Shown here one piece after another: positions 16,229 through 25,327 of a stretch of 64,000 nucleotides of DNA (positions are counted from its first letter, which is position 1; the number at the start of each line of letters is the position of its first letter). Where the stretch lies: NCBI RefSeq assembly GCF_001422325.1, contig NZ_LMMR01000001.1:497256-561255 (forward strand). The letters are read 5' to 3'. Origin of the DNA: Leifsonia sp. Leaf264 (GTDB lineage: Bacteria; Actinomycetota; Actinomycetes; Actinomycetales; Microbacteriaceae). The position numbers were made by a program, and so were the translations under genes. The notes under the pieces are model-generated. The model saw only the letters and a program-made list of their open reading frames with translations, ran no database searches and had not been told where the DNA came from.

Positions 16229-18942
16229 CGGAGAGCTTCGACCGCACTCGCATGGCGAAGACGCCGGCGACGCAGCCACTTCTCCAACTCGATCAGCAAC
16301 GGGACGAGGAGCGCGAGTCCCAGGCAGACGAGCCATTCGTTCCCGCTCAGCGAGGTCGTTCCGATGAGGCGCTGCATGAAGCCGATCTCCACGGCGGCGA
16401 CAGTGAGGGCGAGGGGGATCGACAGCCACTTCACGGCGACGAGGATCGGTGCGGCCAGGCCCGACTCGGGATCGCGGCGCATGACCAGGCCGCCGAAGAT
16501 GGAGCCGAGCGCACACACCACGAACGCCATCGTGACCGGAACGTTGGGCTCGGTGGAGCTGAGCTCATCCGGGTAGATCAGGAGCGGGATGAGGGTCGTG
16601 ATGAAGATGAGGCCGCCGTAAAGGAACCAGAGCACGACTGCGCCGCGGTTGGCGATGGTGCGCTTGGGATCGCGCGGCGGCTTGACCATGATTCCGGCGG
16701 GCGCGGGATCCTGGAGGATCACGATCACCGGGAAGATCGCGACGAAGAAGTTGAGGAACAGCACCATGATGGGCGTTAGTGGTACGCCGTCGTTGATCGC
16801 GAAGACGCTGGCGACGAGGAACAGCAGCACGAGCGCGAAGAGCTGCGACATCTGGAAGCGGACGTAGCTCACGATCTTCTCGTAGATCGCCCGCCCGAGA
16901 CGGACGGCTGTGACGAGAGTGCCGAAGTTGTCGTCGATGAGGATCATCTTGCCGGCCTGCTTCGTGACGGCACTGCCTGAGCCCATCGCGACGCCGATAT
17001 CGGCCTGCTTCAGCGCGGCGGCGTCGTTCACGGCGTCACCGGTCATCGCGACGATCGCGCCCTCCTCCTGCATGAGGCGCGCGAGCCGCAGCTTGTCCTC
17101 CGGCGTCACGCGACCGAACACGTGCAGGTTGGGCAGGCGGGACTTGAGTTCGGCGTCTGTCATCGCCTGGATCTCGGCACCGCTCGCAGCGCCGGGGCCC
17201 AGCCCGAGTTTCGCTCCGATGGCCGCCGCGGTGATGGCGTGGTCGCCGGTGATCATGCGCACCTCGATCCCGGCCTCCCTGGCGATGCGCACGGCCTCCG
17301 CGGATGAGGGGCGCAGGGGATCGATGATGCCGACGAGACCGATGAAGGTGAGATCCTCGATCGCGCTCATCGGGTCGGCGGGAACGGCCACTCCGGGGGC
17401 GAAACGCCGCACGGCGAAGGCGAGAACGCGCAGGCCCTTCTCGGACAGCACGCGGTTGGCTTCGAGGACCGTCTCACGCAGCTCGGCGATCGGCTTGTCG
17501 CCGTCGGCAGTGGCGACCGAGGTGCAGCGGTCGAGGACGACATCCGGACCGCCCTTGACGAGCCCGACGAGGCGCGACGAGCCCGCCTCGTGCAGCTCGT
17601 GGAACGTGGCCATGAACTTGTACGCGGAGTCGAACGGCACCTCGGCGGCACGGGGATACTGCGCGCGGCTGAGGTCGGAGTCGGCGCCCATCTTCGCTGC
17701 GAGCACGACGAGGGCCGCCTCGGTCGGATCGCCGATCACGTCGCCCTCGTCGGACACCGTGGCGTCGTTGCAGAGGGTGAGGCCGAGTGCGAGCTGGGTG
17801 AAGTCGGGGACGGGCTGGCCTGCTGCCTGGAGGATCTCCCCGGTCTTTTCGTACCCGGTGCCGGCGACGGTGAACCACTCCCCCGCGAAGTAGAGCGACT
17901 CCACCGTCATCTCGTTCATGGTGAGGGTGCCGGTCTTGTCGGAGTTGATAGCGCTCGTCGCACCGAGCGTCTCGACATCGGTGAGGTTCTTGACCACGGC
18001 CTGGTGCTCGGCGAGCTGTCGTGATCCGTAGGAGAGGATCGCCTGCACGAACGACGGCATTCCGGTCGGGATGGCCGAGATCGCCATCGAGATGCCGAGG
18101 AGGATGACCGAGGCGATCTCCTGACCGCGCAGCAGGCCCGTGATGATGATGATCGCGACGGCTCCCCAGGCGATCCATCCGAGTACACCGGTGAGGGAAT
18201 CGAGCTCGCGCTGCAGCGGCGACTTGGCCGGCTTCACAGCCGACAGCATCGAGGCGATCTGGCCCATCTGGGTGGCCATGCCCGTGCCGATGACGACGAC
18301 GGATGCCGTGCCTCTGGTCACCTGGGTGTTCTGGAACACCATGTTGGCGCGGTCCCCGAGCGTCGTCTCGGGATCGTCGATCACGGACGGGTCCTTGGCT
18401 ATGGGCGCACTCTCGCCTGTGAGCGCGGCCTCCTGCGTCTCGAGCGTCGCGGAGCGGATGATGCGCGCATCCGCCGGGACGATGTCTCCGGCCTCGAGCG
18501 ACACGACGTCACCCGGGACGATCGTGGTCGCGTCGACCTGCTCCAGCACCCCGTCACGGATGACCTTCGCCAACGGGATCTGCATCTTCGCCAGCGCGTC
18601 GACCGAGGCCATCGCCTTGAGCTCCTGCCGTGCGCCGAGCACGACGTTCAGGAGGACGAGGGCGCCGACGAGGATTCCAACGCTGACCTGGTTGATGAAC
18701 AGGCTGATGATGGCGACGGCGATGAGCATCACGTTCATCGGATCGGCCAGTTGCCGCAGCGACACCTGCCAGACCGACGGGGCTGGTTCGGCGGCGATCG
18801 AGTTCGGACCGTGCTCGGCCAGCCGTCGGGCGGCCTCGGCCCGCGACAGTCCGACCTCGCGATTCGTGTCGACCACGGCGATGACGGCATCCGCATCCTG
18901 CGTGTACCACGGGCGGTCTGGGGCGCTCGACAGGGTGCTCAT
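16225..18942 (-). CDS. Cation-translocating P-type ATPase with atypical ion site
   Basis: A 905-residue P2-type ATPase. The N-terminal cation_ATPase_N domain (residues 10-65) is followed by TM1-2, the actuator TGES (175-178), the phosphorylated Asp335 in DKTGT, the nucleotide-binding domain and the hinge MTGDAVNDAAALK (usual GDGVND, here GDAVND), then six C-terminal helices. TM4 reads IPTGMP where Ca2+ and Na+/K+ pumps have IPEGLP, and TM6 reads NFFVAIFP where they have an NxxxD. The transported ion therefore cannot be read from the usual residues. A TAGCGT -10 six bases before the ATG points to a [20 protein letters not shown], with a 17-base palindrome just upstream. Confidence 0.92.
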   Translation of the reverse strand: MSTLSSAPDRPWYTQDADAVIAVVDTNREVGLSRAEAARRLAEHGPNSIAAEPAPSVWQVSLRQLADPMNVMLIAVAIISLFINQVSVGILVGALVLLNVVLGARQELKAMASVDALAKMQIPLAKVIRDGVLEQVDATTIVPGDVVSLEAGDIVPADARIIRSATLETQEAALTGESAPIAKDPSVIDDPETTLGDRANMVFQNTQVTRGTASVVVIGTGMATQMGQIASMLSAVKPAKSPLQRELDSLTGVLGWIAWGAVAIIIITGLLRGQEIASVILLGISMAISAIPTGMPSFVQAILSYGSRQLAEHQAVVKNLTDVETLGATSAINSDKTGTLTMNEMTVESLYFAGEWFTVAGTGYEKTGEILQAAGQPVPDFTQLALGLTLCNDATVSDEGDVIGDPTEAALVVLAAKMGADSDLSRAQYPRAAEVPFDSAYKFMATFHELHEAGSSRLVGLVKGGPDVVLDRCTSVATADGDKPIAELRETVLEANRVLSEKGLRVLAFAVRRFAPGVAVPADPMSAIEDLTFIGLVGIIDPLRPSSAEAVRIAREAGIEVRMITGDHAITAAAIGAKLGLGPGAASGAEIQAMTDAELKSRLPNLHVFGRVTPEDKLRLARLMQEEGAIVAMTGDAVNDAAALKQADIGVAMGSGSAVTKQAGKMILIDDNFGTLVTAVRLGRAIYEKIVSYVRFQMSQLFALVLLFLVASVFAINDGVPLTPIMVLFLNFFVAIFPVIVILQDPAPAGIMVKPPRDPKRTIANRGAVVLWFLYGGLIFITTLIPLLIYPDELSSTEPNVPVTMAFVVCALGSIFGGLVMRRDPESGLAAPILVAVKWLSIPLALTVAAVEIGFMQRLIGTTSLSGNEWLVCLGLALLVPLLIELEKWLRRRRLRHASAVEALR

Positions 18943-18948
18943 GAAAAA

Positions 18949-18982
18949 ACGCTACTCCCGGCCCGTCACCCGGGCGGGGTGA
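18949..18982 (-). promoter_or_regulatory. Promoter of the P-type ATPase with 17-base palindrome
   Basis: Reading toward the gene: the near-palindrome at 18966-18982 (TCACCCGGGCGGGGTGA on the plus strand), 11 bases, then -10 TAGCGT (18954-18949) and six bases to the ATG. The palindrome overlaps the place of the -35 box. Similar sites precede three other genes in this region. The -10 is a prediction. Confidence 0.55.
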
Positions 18983-19044
18983 TCTTCGATCGCCGCTGCG
19001 TCATCACGCCACGGACCGCCGCGCCCGGGCAGACCGGCACCGAT

Positions 19045-20121
19045 TCACGCCCGAGCGCCCGCGGCACCGAGGAACCGGACGAACACGGAGATCCACCCGA
19101 AAATCAGGGCGAAAACGATGATCTCGAATGCCGTCAGCGAGAAGTATCCGACCACGAACAGCACGACGGATGCCACTGTCGCGGCCAGGAAGGTCCACGA
19201 CGCGACGAAGTAGGTCCGCGGCATCCCGCGGAGCACCCTCGGGCCACTGATCAGGAGGATGAGGAACATCGCCGCCATGCCTGTCGCGGAGAGATTGTGC
19301 AGCGCCAGGTTGATGTCGACCGGGAAGATGCCGACGCAGGCCAGCATGATGCCCATGATCACGAACAACGTGGAGACGGTGCGTGGCGCGTGCTGGTTGC
19401 CCAGCGCTCCCGCACCGACCAGCGTGGTCAGTTCCTTGGCGATGTAGACGGCGAAGGTGGTGACGAGGAGTCCCCCGGCGATGAGGGTGCCGTTGAAGAC
19501 CCAGCTCGACAGGGTGTCGAAGGTGCCCAACTGGCTGAAGTGGAACTTCCACCACGTCGGATCGGGGGACGTGATCATCGATGTGAGGGTTCCGATGACG
19601 ATGAACTGCATGAGCAGCGACGAGGTGCGCTGCGTGGTCATGCTGGAGGAGGACAGGTAGACGACATAACTCGTGAGTCCGAGGGTCACCGACATCAGCA
19701 CGACCGCCCAGAAGGTGACGACAGGAAGCCCGATGAAACCCAGCGCGAGCAGCCGGAACAGGGCGTAGGTCGCGAGGAAGGCGAGGGCTGTGTGCACGAC
19801 GACGACGGACACGGTGTTGACCGTGAACTTCCACGCCGGAAGGTCACGGCGCCATTCCTGGCCCGGGTTCCCCCTCGCGCGCCAGTATCCGGCGGTGGCG
19901 GATGCGGCTGCCACCACCATCGCCCCCGTGGCTGCCCAGACGGCGAACGGGTTCTCGCCGGCGAGCTCCAGGGAGCCGACGACGAGGGACACGACGTAGC
20001 CGTAGACGGCGCCGAGAACACCGGCGGCGAACGCGGCGTAGATCGCTTCGGACTCGGTGTGCGGCGTCGCGCTGACAGGAGTGACGGGCTGCGGCGGCGC
20101 TTGAGTGCCTGGCGAATTCAT
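19045..20121 (-). CDS. DUF998-like integral membrane protein
   Basis: A 358-residue protein with about nine membrane helices after a Pro-rich 30-residue cytosolic N-terminus. The segments FSQLGTFDTLSSWVFNGTLI and ACVGIFPVDINLALHNLSA resemble the DUF998/FRAG1-type pattern, in which conserved polar residues lie at helix ends. The biochemical role of this group is unknown. The gene seems leaderless: TACACT ends six bases before the ATG. It carries the same palindrome as the ATPase promoter and lies just upstream of that gene on the same strand, but 102 bases and a separate promoter separate them. Confidence 0.7.
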   Translation of the reverse strand: MNSPGTQAPPQPVTPVSATPHTESEAIYAAFAAGVLGAVYGYVVSLVVGSLELAGENPFAVWAATGAMVVAAASATAGYWRARGNPGQEWRRDLPAWKFTVNTVSVVVVHTALAFLATYALFRLLALGFIGLPVVTFWAVVLMSVTLGLTSYVVYLSSSSMTTQRTSSLLMQFIVIGTLTSMITSPDPTWWKFHFSQLGTFDTLSSWVFNGTLIAGGLLVTTFAVYIAKELTTLVGAGALGNQHAPRTVSTLFVIMGIMLACVGIFPVDINLALHNLSATGMAAMFLILLISGPRVLRGMPRTYFVASWTFLAATVASVVLFVVGYFSLTAFEIIVFALIFGWISVFVRFLGAAGARA

Positions 20122-20127
20122 GGGGTC

Positions 20128-20163
20128 AGTGTACGGCCGCCCCCGCTCACCCGTGCTAGGTGA
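20128..20163 (-). promoter_or_regulatory. Promoter of the DUF998-like gene with 17-base palindrome
   Basis: The site TCACCCGTGCTAGGTGA lies at 20147-20163, followed toward the gene by 13 bases, the -10 TACACT (20133-20128) and six bases to the ATG. The palindrome is less perfect on one arm (AGGTGA) than in the ATPase promoter. It could also influence the divergent MFS gene starting at 20214. Confidence 0.55.
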
Positions 20164-20213
20164 TTTTCACCGCAGGCATTCGCCCGGAAACGCCGTTGTG
20201 ATTGGCTTCCGCT

Positions 20214-21791
20214 ATGACCGATGGGGATGCGGTGCCTGCACGTTTCAACGGCCGCCTGGCGATTCTGCTGGCCATGGCGATGTTCGTTCTCGTCGTCGAC
20301 ACCTCACTGATGAACGTGTCGATCTCCGCCGTCGTGCACGATCTGGGAGCGACGGCGAGCGGGGTGCAGGGCGCCATCGCGCTCGAGGCCCTCGTCTCGG
20401 CGGCGTTCATCCTCATCGGAGGCAAGACCGGCGACCTCATCGGACGCAAGCTCGCCTACATCCTCGGTCTTCTCGGCTACGCCATCGGCGCCATAGCGAT
20501 GACTCTCGCCACGAGCCTCACCGCGGTCATAGTCTTCTGGGCGGTGATCGGCGGGCTGGGGGCGTCGCTGCTCCTCCCGGCGATGCAGTCGCTCATCCAT
20601 GGCAACTTCTCCGGCGATCACCAGAAGCGGGTGTACGCCCTCGTCGGCGCGTCGGCCGCCATCGCAGCCGCGGTGGGACCTCTCATCGGCGGCGCCATCA
20701 CCACGTTCCTCTCCTGGCGCGTCGGGTTCCTCCTCGAGGCTGTGATCATCGCCATCGTCCTGATCGGCTCGCCCCTGGTGAAGGATGTGGCGTTCGCCGG
20801 GAGACGTTCCCTGGATGTCGTCGGATCGGCGCTGTCGGTCATCGGCATGGGCGGGATCGTGCTGGGCATCCTGGTCTGGCAGGAAGGCGGCGGCTACGTC
20901 GGCGCCACGATCGCCGTCGGCGTGGCGTCACTGGTGGGTCTCGGATTCTGGCTGGTCGCGCGCAAGCGCAGGAACCGGTCGACCCTCCTCGACCCGGACC
21001 TGATGAAGTCCAAGCCCTTCCGCACCGGGGCCAGCGGGCAACTCCTCCAGCAGGTCACGCTCGGCGGCACCATGATCGTTCTTCCCCTGTATCTGCAGAT
21101 GGTGCTCGGCTACGACGCGTTCCAGGCCGGACTCTCGATCGCCCCGCTCTCCCTCAGCATGTTCGCCGTCGCCCTGCTCGCCGGGCGGCGGGCGAAGGGA
21201 CGCCCGGCCAACCTGATCCTGATGGGCTTCGTCCTCGCCTTCGTCGGCATCGTCGTGCTCGTTCCGATCGTGCCGATAGCCTCGAGCGGCTGGTTCCTCG
21301 TCATTCCCCTGATCATCTGCGGATGCGGGCTCGGGCTGCTGGTATCCCAGCTCAACAACTACACCCTGTCGCCGATCTCCGAGGAGCGCGTCAGCGAGGC
21401 CGCCGGCGTCAACTCCGCCGCGGGATCCTTCGGTCTCTCCTTCGGACTCGCCTTCGCCGGGGCCATCATGCTCGCCACGCTGGCGCTCACTTTCACGAAC
21501 CTCTCCGATGCGAGCACGGTGCTCTCCAGTGAGCAGAAGACCCAGGTCTCCACCGTGCTCGAGGATGATGCCGAGCTGATGTCGACGGCCGGACTCGAGA
21601 CGCTCCTGGCCGACGAGCCGCCGGAGGTGTCGGACGAGATCATCCGCATCAACGACGAGGCCGGCCCCTTCGCCCTCCAGATCGCCCTCGCGGTCCCGAT
21701 CCTCGCCGCGCTGGGCGGCGCACTGAACGCCCTGCGCATGCGGAAGCTCCCCGACCCGGCAGCGCCGGCATCCGAGACGCTCCTGGCCTGA
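20214..21791 (+). CDS. MFS transporter, DHA2 type
   Basis: A 525-residue multidrug-exporter-like protein with about 14 helices. Visible are VDTSLMNVSISAVVHDLGA in TM1, GGKTGDLIGRKLAYILG (motif A), and AAAVGPLIGGAITTFLSWR (motif C). A roughly 60-residue acidic loop (LSSEQKTQVSTVLEDDAELM...) sits between the last two helices, which is unusual and lies outside or inside the membrane depending on topology. ATG at 20214 is preferred over the TTG four codons upstream; neither has a clear ribosome site. The gene is divergent from the DUF998-like gene. Confidence 0.87.
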   Translation: MTDGDAVPARFNGRLAILLAMAMFVLVVDTSLMNVSISAVVHDLGATASGVQGAIALEALVSAAFILIGGKTGDLIGRKLAYILGLLGYAIGAIAMTLATSLTAVIVFWAVIGGLGASLLLPAMQSLIHGNFSGDHQKRVYALVGASAAIAAAVGPLIGGAITTFLSWRVGFLLEAVIIAIVLIGSPLVKDVAFAGRRSLDVVGSALSVIGMGGIVLGILVWQEGGGYVGATIAVGVASLVGLGFWLVARKRRNRSTLLDPDLMKSKPFRTGASGQLLQQVTLGGTMIVLPLYLQMVLGYDAFQAGLSIAPLSLSMFAVALLAGRRAKGRPANLILMGFVLAFVGIVVLVPIVPIASSGWFLVIPLIICGCGLGLLVSQLNNYTLSPISEERVSEAAGVNSAAGSFGLSFGLAFAGAIMLATLALTFTNLSDASTVLSSEQKTQVSTVLEDDAELMSTAGLETLLADEPPEVSDEIIRINDEAGPFALQIALAVPILAALGGALNALRMRKLPDPAAPASETLLA

Positions 21792-21832
21792 CGCCGACCA
21801 CCCGGCACCGACCACCGGGCGGACCGGCTGGC

Positions 21833-21862
21833 CGTCGGTCGGATGCCGGCATCCGACCGACG
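21833..21862. terminator. Perfect 30-base palindrome between convergent genes
   Basis: Each arm is 15 bases (CGTCGGTCGGATGCC and its exact complement) with no loop, so it can fold in RNA from either strand. It lies in the 88-base gap between the convergent MFS and M20 peptidase genes and is best read as a bidirectional terminator, although there is no T-run. The arm contains the recurrent heptamer CGGATGC. Confidence 0.55.
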
Positions 21863-21879
21863 ATCGAACCCGAATCGGA

Positions 21880-23238
21880 CTATTCGCCCCGGGCCGAGGC
21901 GGCGAGGTTGCGGATGAACAGGGTCTGGGCCGTGATCATGCGCTCGATCTCGGCCGGGTCGACGGACTCGTCGGACGCGTGGATGCGGGACTGCGCCGTG
22001 TCCTCGGCGCCCCAGAGCAGGATCGCCGCGTCGGGCGAGACCTTCTTCAGCGATGCGACGAGCGGGATCGACGCCCCGCTGCCGATGTTCTCGACCGGTG
22101 AACCGTAGGCCTCCTCCAGCGCTGCCTCCGCGGCGACGACGGCGGGGTGCGAGGCATCGACAGCGAAGGCGTGGCCCACCTTCACCTTGGCCACCTCGAC
22201 CTCGCAGTTCCACGGGCGCTGCGAGCGCAGGTGGACCATCAGGGCCTCGAGCTGGGCATCGCCGTCGGCCCCGGGGACTATGCGCATCGAGAGCTTGGCC
22301 GTCACCGCGGGCAAGAGCACGTTCGACGCTTCGGTCGTGTTGGGCAGGTCCATCCCGAGCACTGTGACCGACGGCTTCGCCCAGATGCGGTCGGAGAGCG
22401 AATCCGTGCCCAGGAACTCCACGCCGGGCAGGATCGAGGATCCCTCGCGGTACACGTCCTCGTCCATGTCGGCGCCCTCCCACCGGGAGCTGTCGACGCC
22501 GGGGATGACGGTGTCGCCGTTCTCGTCGTGAAGGGTGTCGAGGATGCGGATCATCGCGGTCAGCGCGTCGGGCGCCGCTCCGCCGAACATGCCGGAGTGC
22601 ACCGGATTCGCCAGGGTGCGTACCGTCACGGTGCAGGCCACGTCGCCGCGGAGAGCGGTGGTCAGCCCTGGACGGCCCACACGCTGGGGCCCGATGTCGG
22701 CGATGACGTAGGCATCAGCGGTGAAGAGCTCGGGATTCGCCTCGACGAAGGCCTCGAGGTGCGAGATGGTCTCCTCCTCGCCTTCGACGAGGATCTTCAG
22801 GTTGCAGGGCAGCTCGGCTCCGAGCATCTTCAGCGTCCCGTAGTGGATGACCAGCCCCGACTTGTCGTCGGCGGCGCCACGTCCGTAGATCCGGCCGTCG
22901 TCCTTCGTGACGGGTTCGAAAGGCTCGCTCGTCCAGTTCTGGCTGGCGGGCGCCGGCTGCACGTCGTAGTGCGCGTAGAGCAGCACCGTCGGGGATCCGT
23001 CAGGACCGGGGATGTCTGCGTAGACGCACGGATAGCCGTCCGGCACGTCGAGCAGCTTCACGCCGGAGACGCCTGCGTCGATGAACAGGTCGACGACCGC
23101 GGCCCCCATCGCGTGCACCGGTGCCGCGTCGAAGCCGGGGAAGGCGATCGAGGGGATCCGAACGAGAGTCTCGAGCCGGTGGATGACCTCCGGCATGAGC
23201 TGCGCGACTGCAGCCTCGAGGTCGGCAGAATCGGACAT
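21880..23238 (-). CDS. M20-family metallopeptidase (dipeptidase)
   Basis: A 452-residue cytosolic di-zinc peptidase of the CPDG2/carnosinase-like M20 group. Metal-site motifs are LLYAHYDVQP (His and the catalytic Asp), GRGAADDKSG (bridging Asp), VEGEEETIS (catalytic Glu plus Glu ligand) and a C-terminal SGASIPLV region; the lid domain begins near residue 190. Start at 23238 (MSDSADL) is chosen for its AAGGGGGA ribosome site rather than the ATG five codons upstream. It follows the Dcu-type transporter by 68 bases on the same strand and may be co-transcribed with it. Confidence 0.9.
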   Translation of the reverse strand: MSDSADLEAAVAQLMPEVIHRLETLVRIPSIAFPGFDAAPVHAMGAAVVDLFIDAGVSGVKLLDVPDGYPCVYADIPGPDGSPTVLLYAHYDVQPAPASQNWTSEPFEPVTKDDGRIYGRGAADDKSGLVIHYGTLKMLGAELPCNLKILVEGEEETISHLEAFVEANPELFTADAYVIADIGPQRVGRPGLTTALRGDVACTVTVRTLANPVHSGMFGGAAPDALTAMIRILDTLHDENGDTVIPGVDSSRWEGADMDEDVYREGSSILPGVEFLGTDSLSDRIWAKPSVTVLGMDLPNTTEASNVLLPAVTAKLSMRIVPGADGDAQLEALMVHLRSQRPWNCEVEVAKVKVGHAFAVDASHPAVVAAEAALEEAYGSPVENIGSGASIPLVASLKKVSPDAAILLWGAEDTAQSRIHASDESVDPAEIERMITAQTLFIRNLAASARGE

Positions 23239-23306
23239 GAGGTCCCCCTTCATTGGGTCTTCCGAGCACCGACTCGGTCAGTGCGAGTGCAGGGCGTGTG
23301 CTCGAG

Positions 23307-24746
23307 TCACGCCGGGATGAGGAGCTGGATCAACAGTCCCGCGGCGACGACGGCCACCCACGACACCAGCATCGGGATGGTGAAGGAGTGCCAGACCGGC
23401 ACCTGGGTGAGTTTCGTCGACCCGGTGAGGTCGGTCTCGACGGCCGCGATCTGCGAACCGTTCGCCGGGAACAGCCACACTCCGATGAGGGAGGGCCACA
23501 TCGCCGTGATGACACCGGGCGCGAGGCCGGCGGCCAGAGCGATCGGGATCATGGTGTTGGTCGTGGCCGACTGGCTCGTGGTGAGACCGCAGACGATGAA
23601 GAGAGCGACGGCGAGCAGCAGCGGGTTCGATTCGATCATCGCGCCGAGCGGCTCGATGATGGTCTCCTGGTTCGCCGCGATGAAGGTGTCGGCCATCCAC
23701 GCGATTCCGAACAGTGCGACGGCGGCGACGAAACCGGCCTTGAGGAGGGGCTGCTCGACGACGAGGCTCGGCTTGATCCTGCGGGCGAGGATGATCACGA
23801 GGGCGACCGTGAACATGATCATCTCGATCACTGTCGACATGCCGATCGGCACGAGCTCACCGTCCTCGTCGGGGAAGGCCGGTCGCAGGTCGGGGAACAG
23901 TCCGAGCAGGACGATGAGGAGGGTTCCAGCCACGAAGATCATCGCCGCGGTCTTGCCGCCCTTCGGCACAGGATGCTCGATCAGCGCGGGCGATTCCTTC
24001 ACTGCTGTCGCAGCCGTTCCACCCGCTGCCGTCGTGCTTCCGACCGAGGCCACGCCGGCGGTGCCGAACCTGGCCTCGTAGCGGGCCTGGAGGGCGGCGG
24101 GCACCGCTACATTGCCGGCCTTCACCCTCTTGAGGAATTCCTTGTCATCGAGCAGGTCCTTGCCGAGCCGCTGCTGCACCAGCGACGCGACCAAACAGGC
24201 CACGACGGCCGCGGGAATGGTGATGAGCAGGATCTGCGGGAGCCCGTACCCCGTGCCAGCCATCAGCACGAGGTACGCGGCCATCGCCGCCGAGACCGGA
24301 CTGGCGGTGATGCCCAGGCCGGACGTCACGGTCGATGCAGCGAGAGCCCGCTCAGGTCGCTGACCGTTGCGGTACGCCGTCTCGTAGATCACCGGGATCA
24401 GGGCGAAGAAGATGTTCGACGTGCCCGAGAGCACCGTGAACACGAATGCGACGAGGGGAGCCACATAGGTGAGGCGTTTCGGGTTGCGTTGGATGATCTT
24501 CGACGCGATCGCGACGAGGTAGTCGATGCCGCCTGCCGCCTGCATCGCCGAGGACGCCGTGATCACCGCGATGATGATGAAGAACGCGTCCACCGGGATC
24601 GCGCCGGGCGGCAGATGGAAGACGAAGACCAGGATGACGGTGCCGACGACACCCCAGAGCCCGAGGCCGAGACCTCCGGTGCGCACGCCCATGACGATCG
24701 CGCCGATGACGATGCACCCCTGCAGGGCGACCACCAGGTACTCCAT
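23307..24746 (-). CDS. Anaerobic C4-dicarboxylate transporter, DcuA/DcuB family
   Basis: A 479-residue membrane protein with about ten to twelve helices. The N-terminal half tracks the Dcu family closely: VVALQGCIVIGAIVMGVRTGG, SSAMQAAGGIDYLV, KRLTYVAPLVAFVFT and SGLGITASPVSAAMAAYLV. A cytosolic loop near residues 200-270 is Ala/Thr-rich and longer than in E. coli DcuA. Family members exchange fumarate, malate, aspartate and succinate, often under low oxygen. Here it may provide aspartate or dicarboxylate traffic beside the M20 peptidase; that link is inference. Confidence 0.88.
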   Translation of the reverse strand: MEYLVVALQGCIVIGAIVMGVRTGGLGLGLWGVVGTVILVFVFHLPPGAIPVDAFFIIIAVITASSAMQAAGGIDYLVAIASKIIQRNPKRLTYVAPLVAFVFTVLSGTSNIFFALIPVIYETAYRNGQRPERALAASTVTSGLGITASPVSAAMAAYLVLMAGTGYGLPQILLITIPAAVVACLVASLVQQRLGKDLLDDKEFLKRVKAGNVAVPAALQARYEARFGTAGVASVGSTTAAGGTAATAVKESPALIEHPVPKGGKTAAMIFVAGTLLIVLLGLFPDLRPAFPDEDGELVPIGMSTVIEMIMFTVALVIILARRIKPSLVVEQPLLKAGFVAAVALFGIAWMADTFIAANQETIIEPLGAMIESNPLLLAVALFIVCGLTTSQSATTNTMIPIALAAGLAPGVITAMWPSLIGVWLFPANGSQIAAVETDLTGSTKLTQVPVWHSFTIPMLVSWVAVVAAGLLIQLLIPA

Positions 24747-24790
24747 GGCGACTCCTCTCCAAACGTCAGGTGGTCACTGCCACCAAGCTG

Positions 24791-25195
24791 TTACTCCGAG
24801 CGCATCTCTTTGCCGTGAGCAGTCAGCGCGTAGATGACGAGCACATCGACGGCGATGATGATGATGGCCCACCACGGCTGCACCGGGATCAGCAGCAGTT
24901 GGCCGATCGCGCTCAGGATCGCGAGGATGATGGCCACGACCCGCGCCCACGTCTGGCCGACGAGGAGGGCGATGGCCGTCAGTGCGAGCAGAGCTCCGAT
25001 GATGAGGTTCCACCAGCCCCAGCCGGTCACGTCGAACAGGAACAGGGTCCCGTCCACGACCGCGTAGTAGACGTTGGAGCCGATCAGGGCGACGAGTCCC
25101 TGCAGGACGCTGAACAATCCGCTCATCAGGATGATCACCCCGGCGAATGTGCCCCACCCGACCCATGCGGTCCTTTCGCTGCCGACTGTACTCAT
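24791..25195 (-). CDS. DUF7144-type four-helix membrane protein
   Basis: A 134-residue protein with four regular helices (WVGWGTFAGVIILMSGLFSVLQGLVAL, then LFDVTGWGWWNLIIGALLAL, TWARVVAIILAILSAIGQL, PWWAIIIIAVDVLVIYAL). The W-G-x-F start, the GWGWWNLIIG turn and TWAR are characteristic of the actinobacterial DUF7144 membrane proteins, which often occur in stress-related gene groups; their activity is unknown. An AGGAGG site precedes the ATG. A copy of the TCACCC-N5-GGGTGA-like site lies 109 bases upstream. Confidence 0.8.
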   Translation of the reverse strand: MSTVGSERTAWVGWGTFAGVIILMSGLFSVLQGLVALIGSNVYYAVVDGTLFLFDVTGWGWWNLIIGALLALTAIALLVGQTWARVVAIILAILSAIGQLLLIPVQPWWAIIIIAVDVLVIYALTAHGKEMRSE

Positions 25196-25274
25196 CTGGT
25201 CAACCTCCTCGATTCATCGAACTGGAAATGCGCTCCGATCGAGCGGGATCCACTCCCGCGCCGGCGCTGTCTGG

Positions 25275-25320
25275 ACGTTATTGCTGCGGATCCGGCACTC
25301 GCGTCATGCGGGCCGGGTGA
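25275..25320 (-). promoter_or_regulatory. Promoter of the DUF7144 gene with palindrome-like site
   Basis: The site TCATGCGGGCCGGGTGA lies at 25304-25320; toward the gene come 23 bases, then a possible -10 TAACGT (25280-25275). One arm departs from the consensus (TCATGC). The site-to--10 distance is about one DNA turn longer than at the ATPase promoter. The leader would be about 70 bases and contains the AGGAGG ribosome site. Confidence 0.45.
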
Positions 25321-25327
25321 TCTTGGC

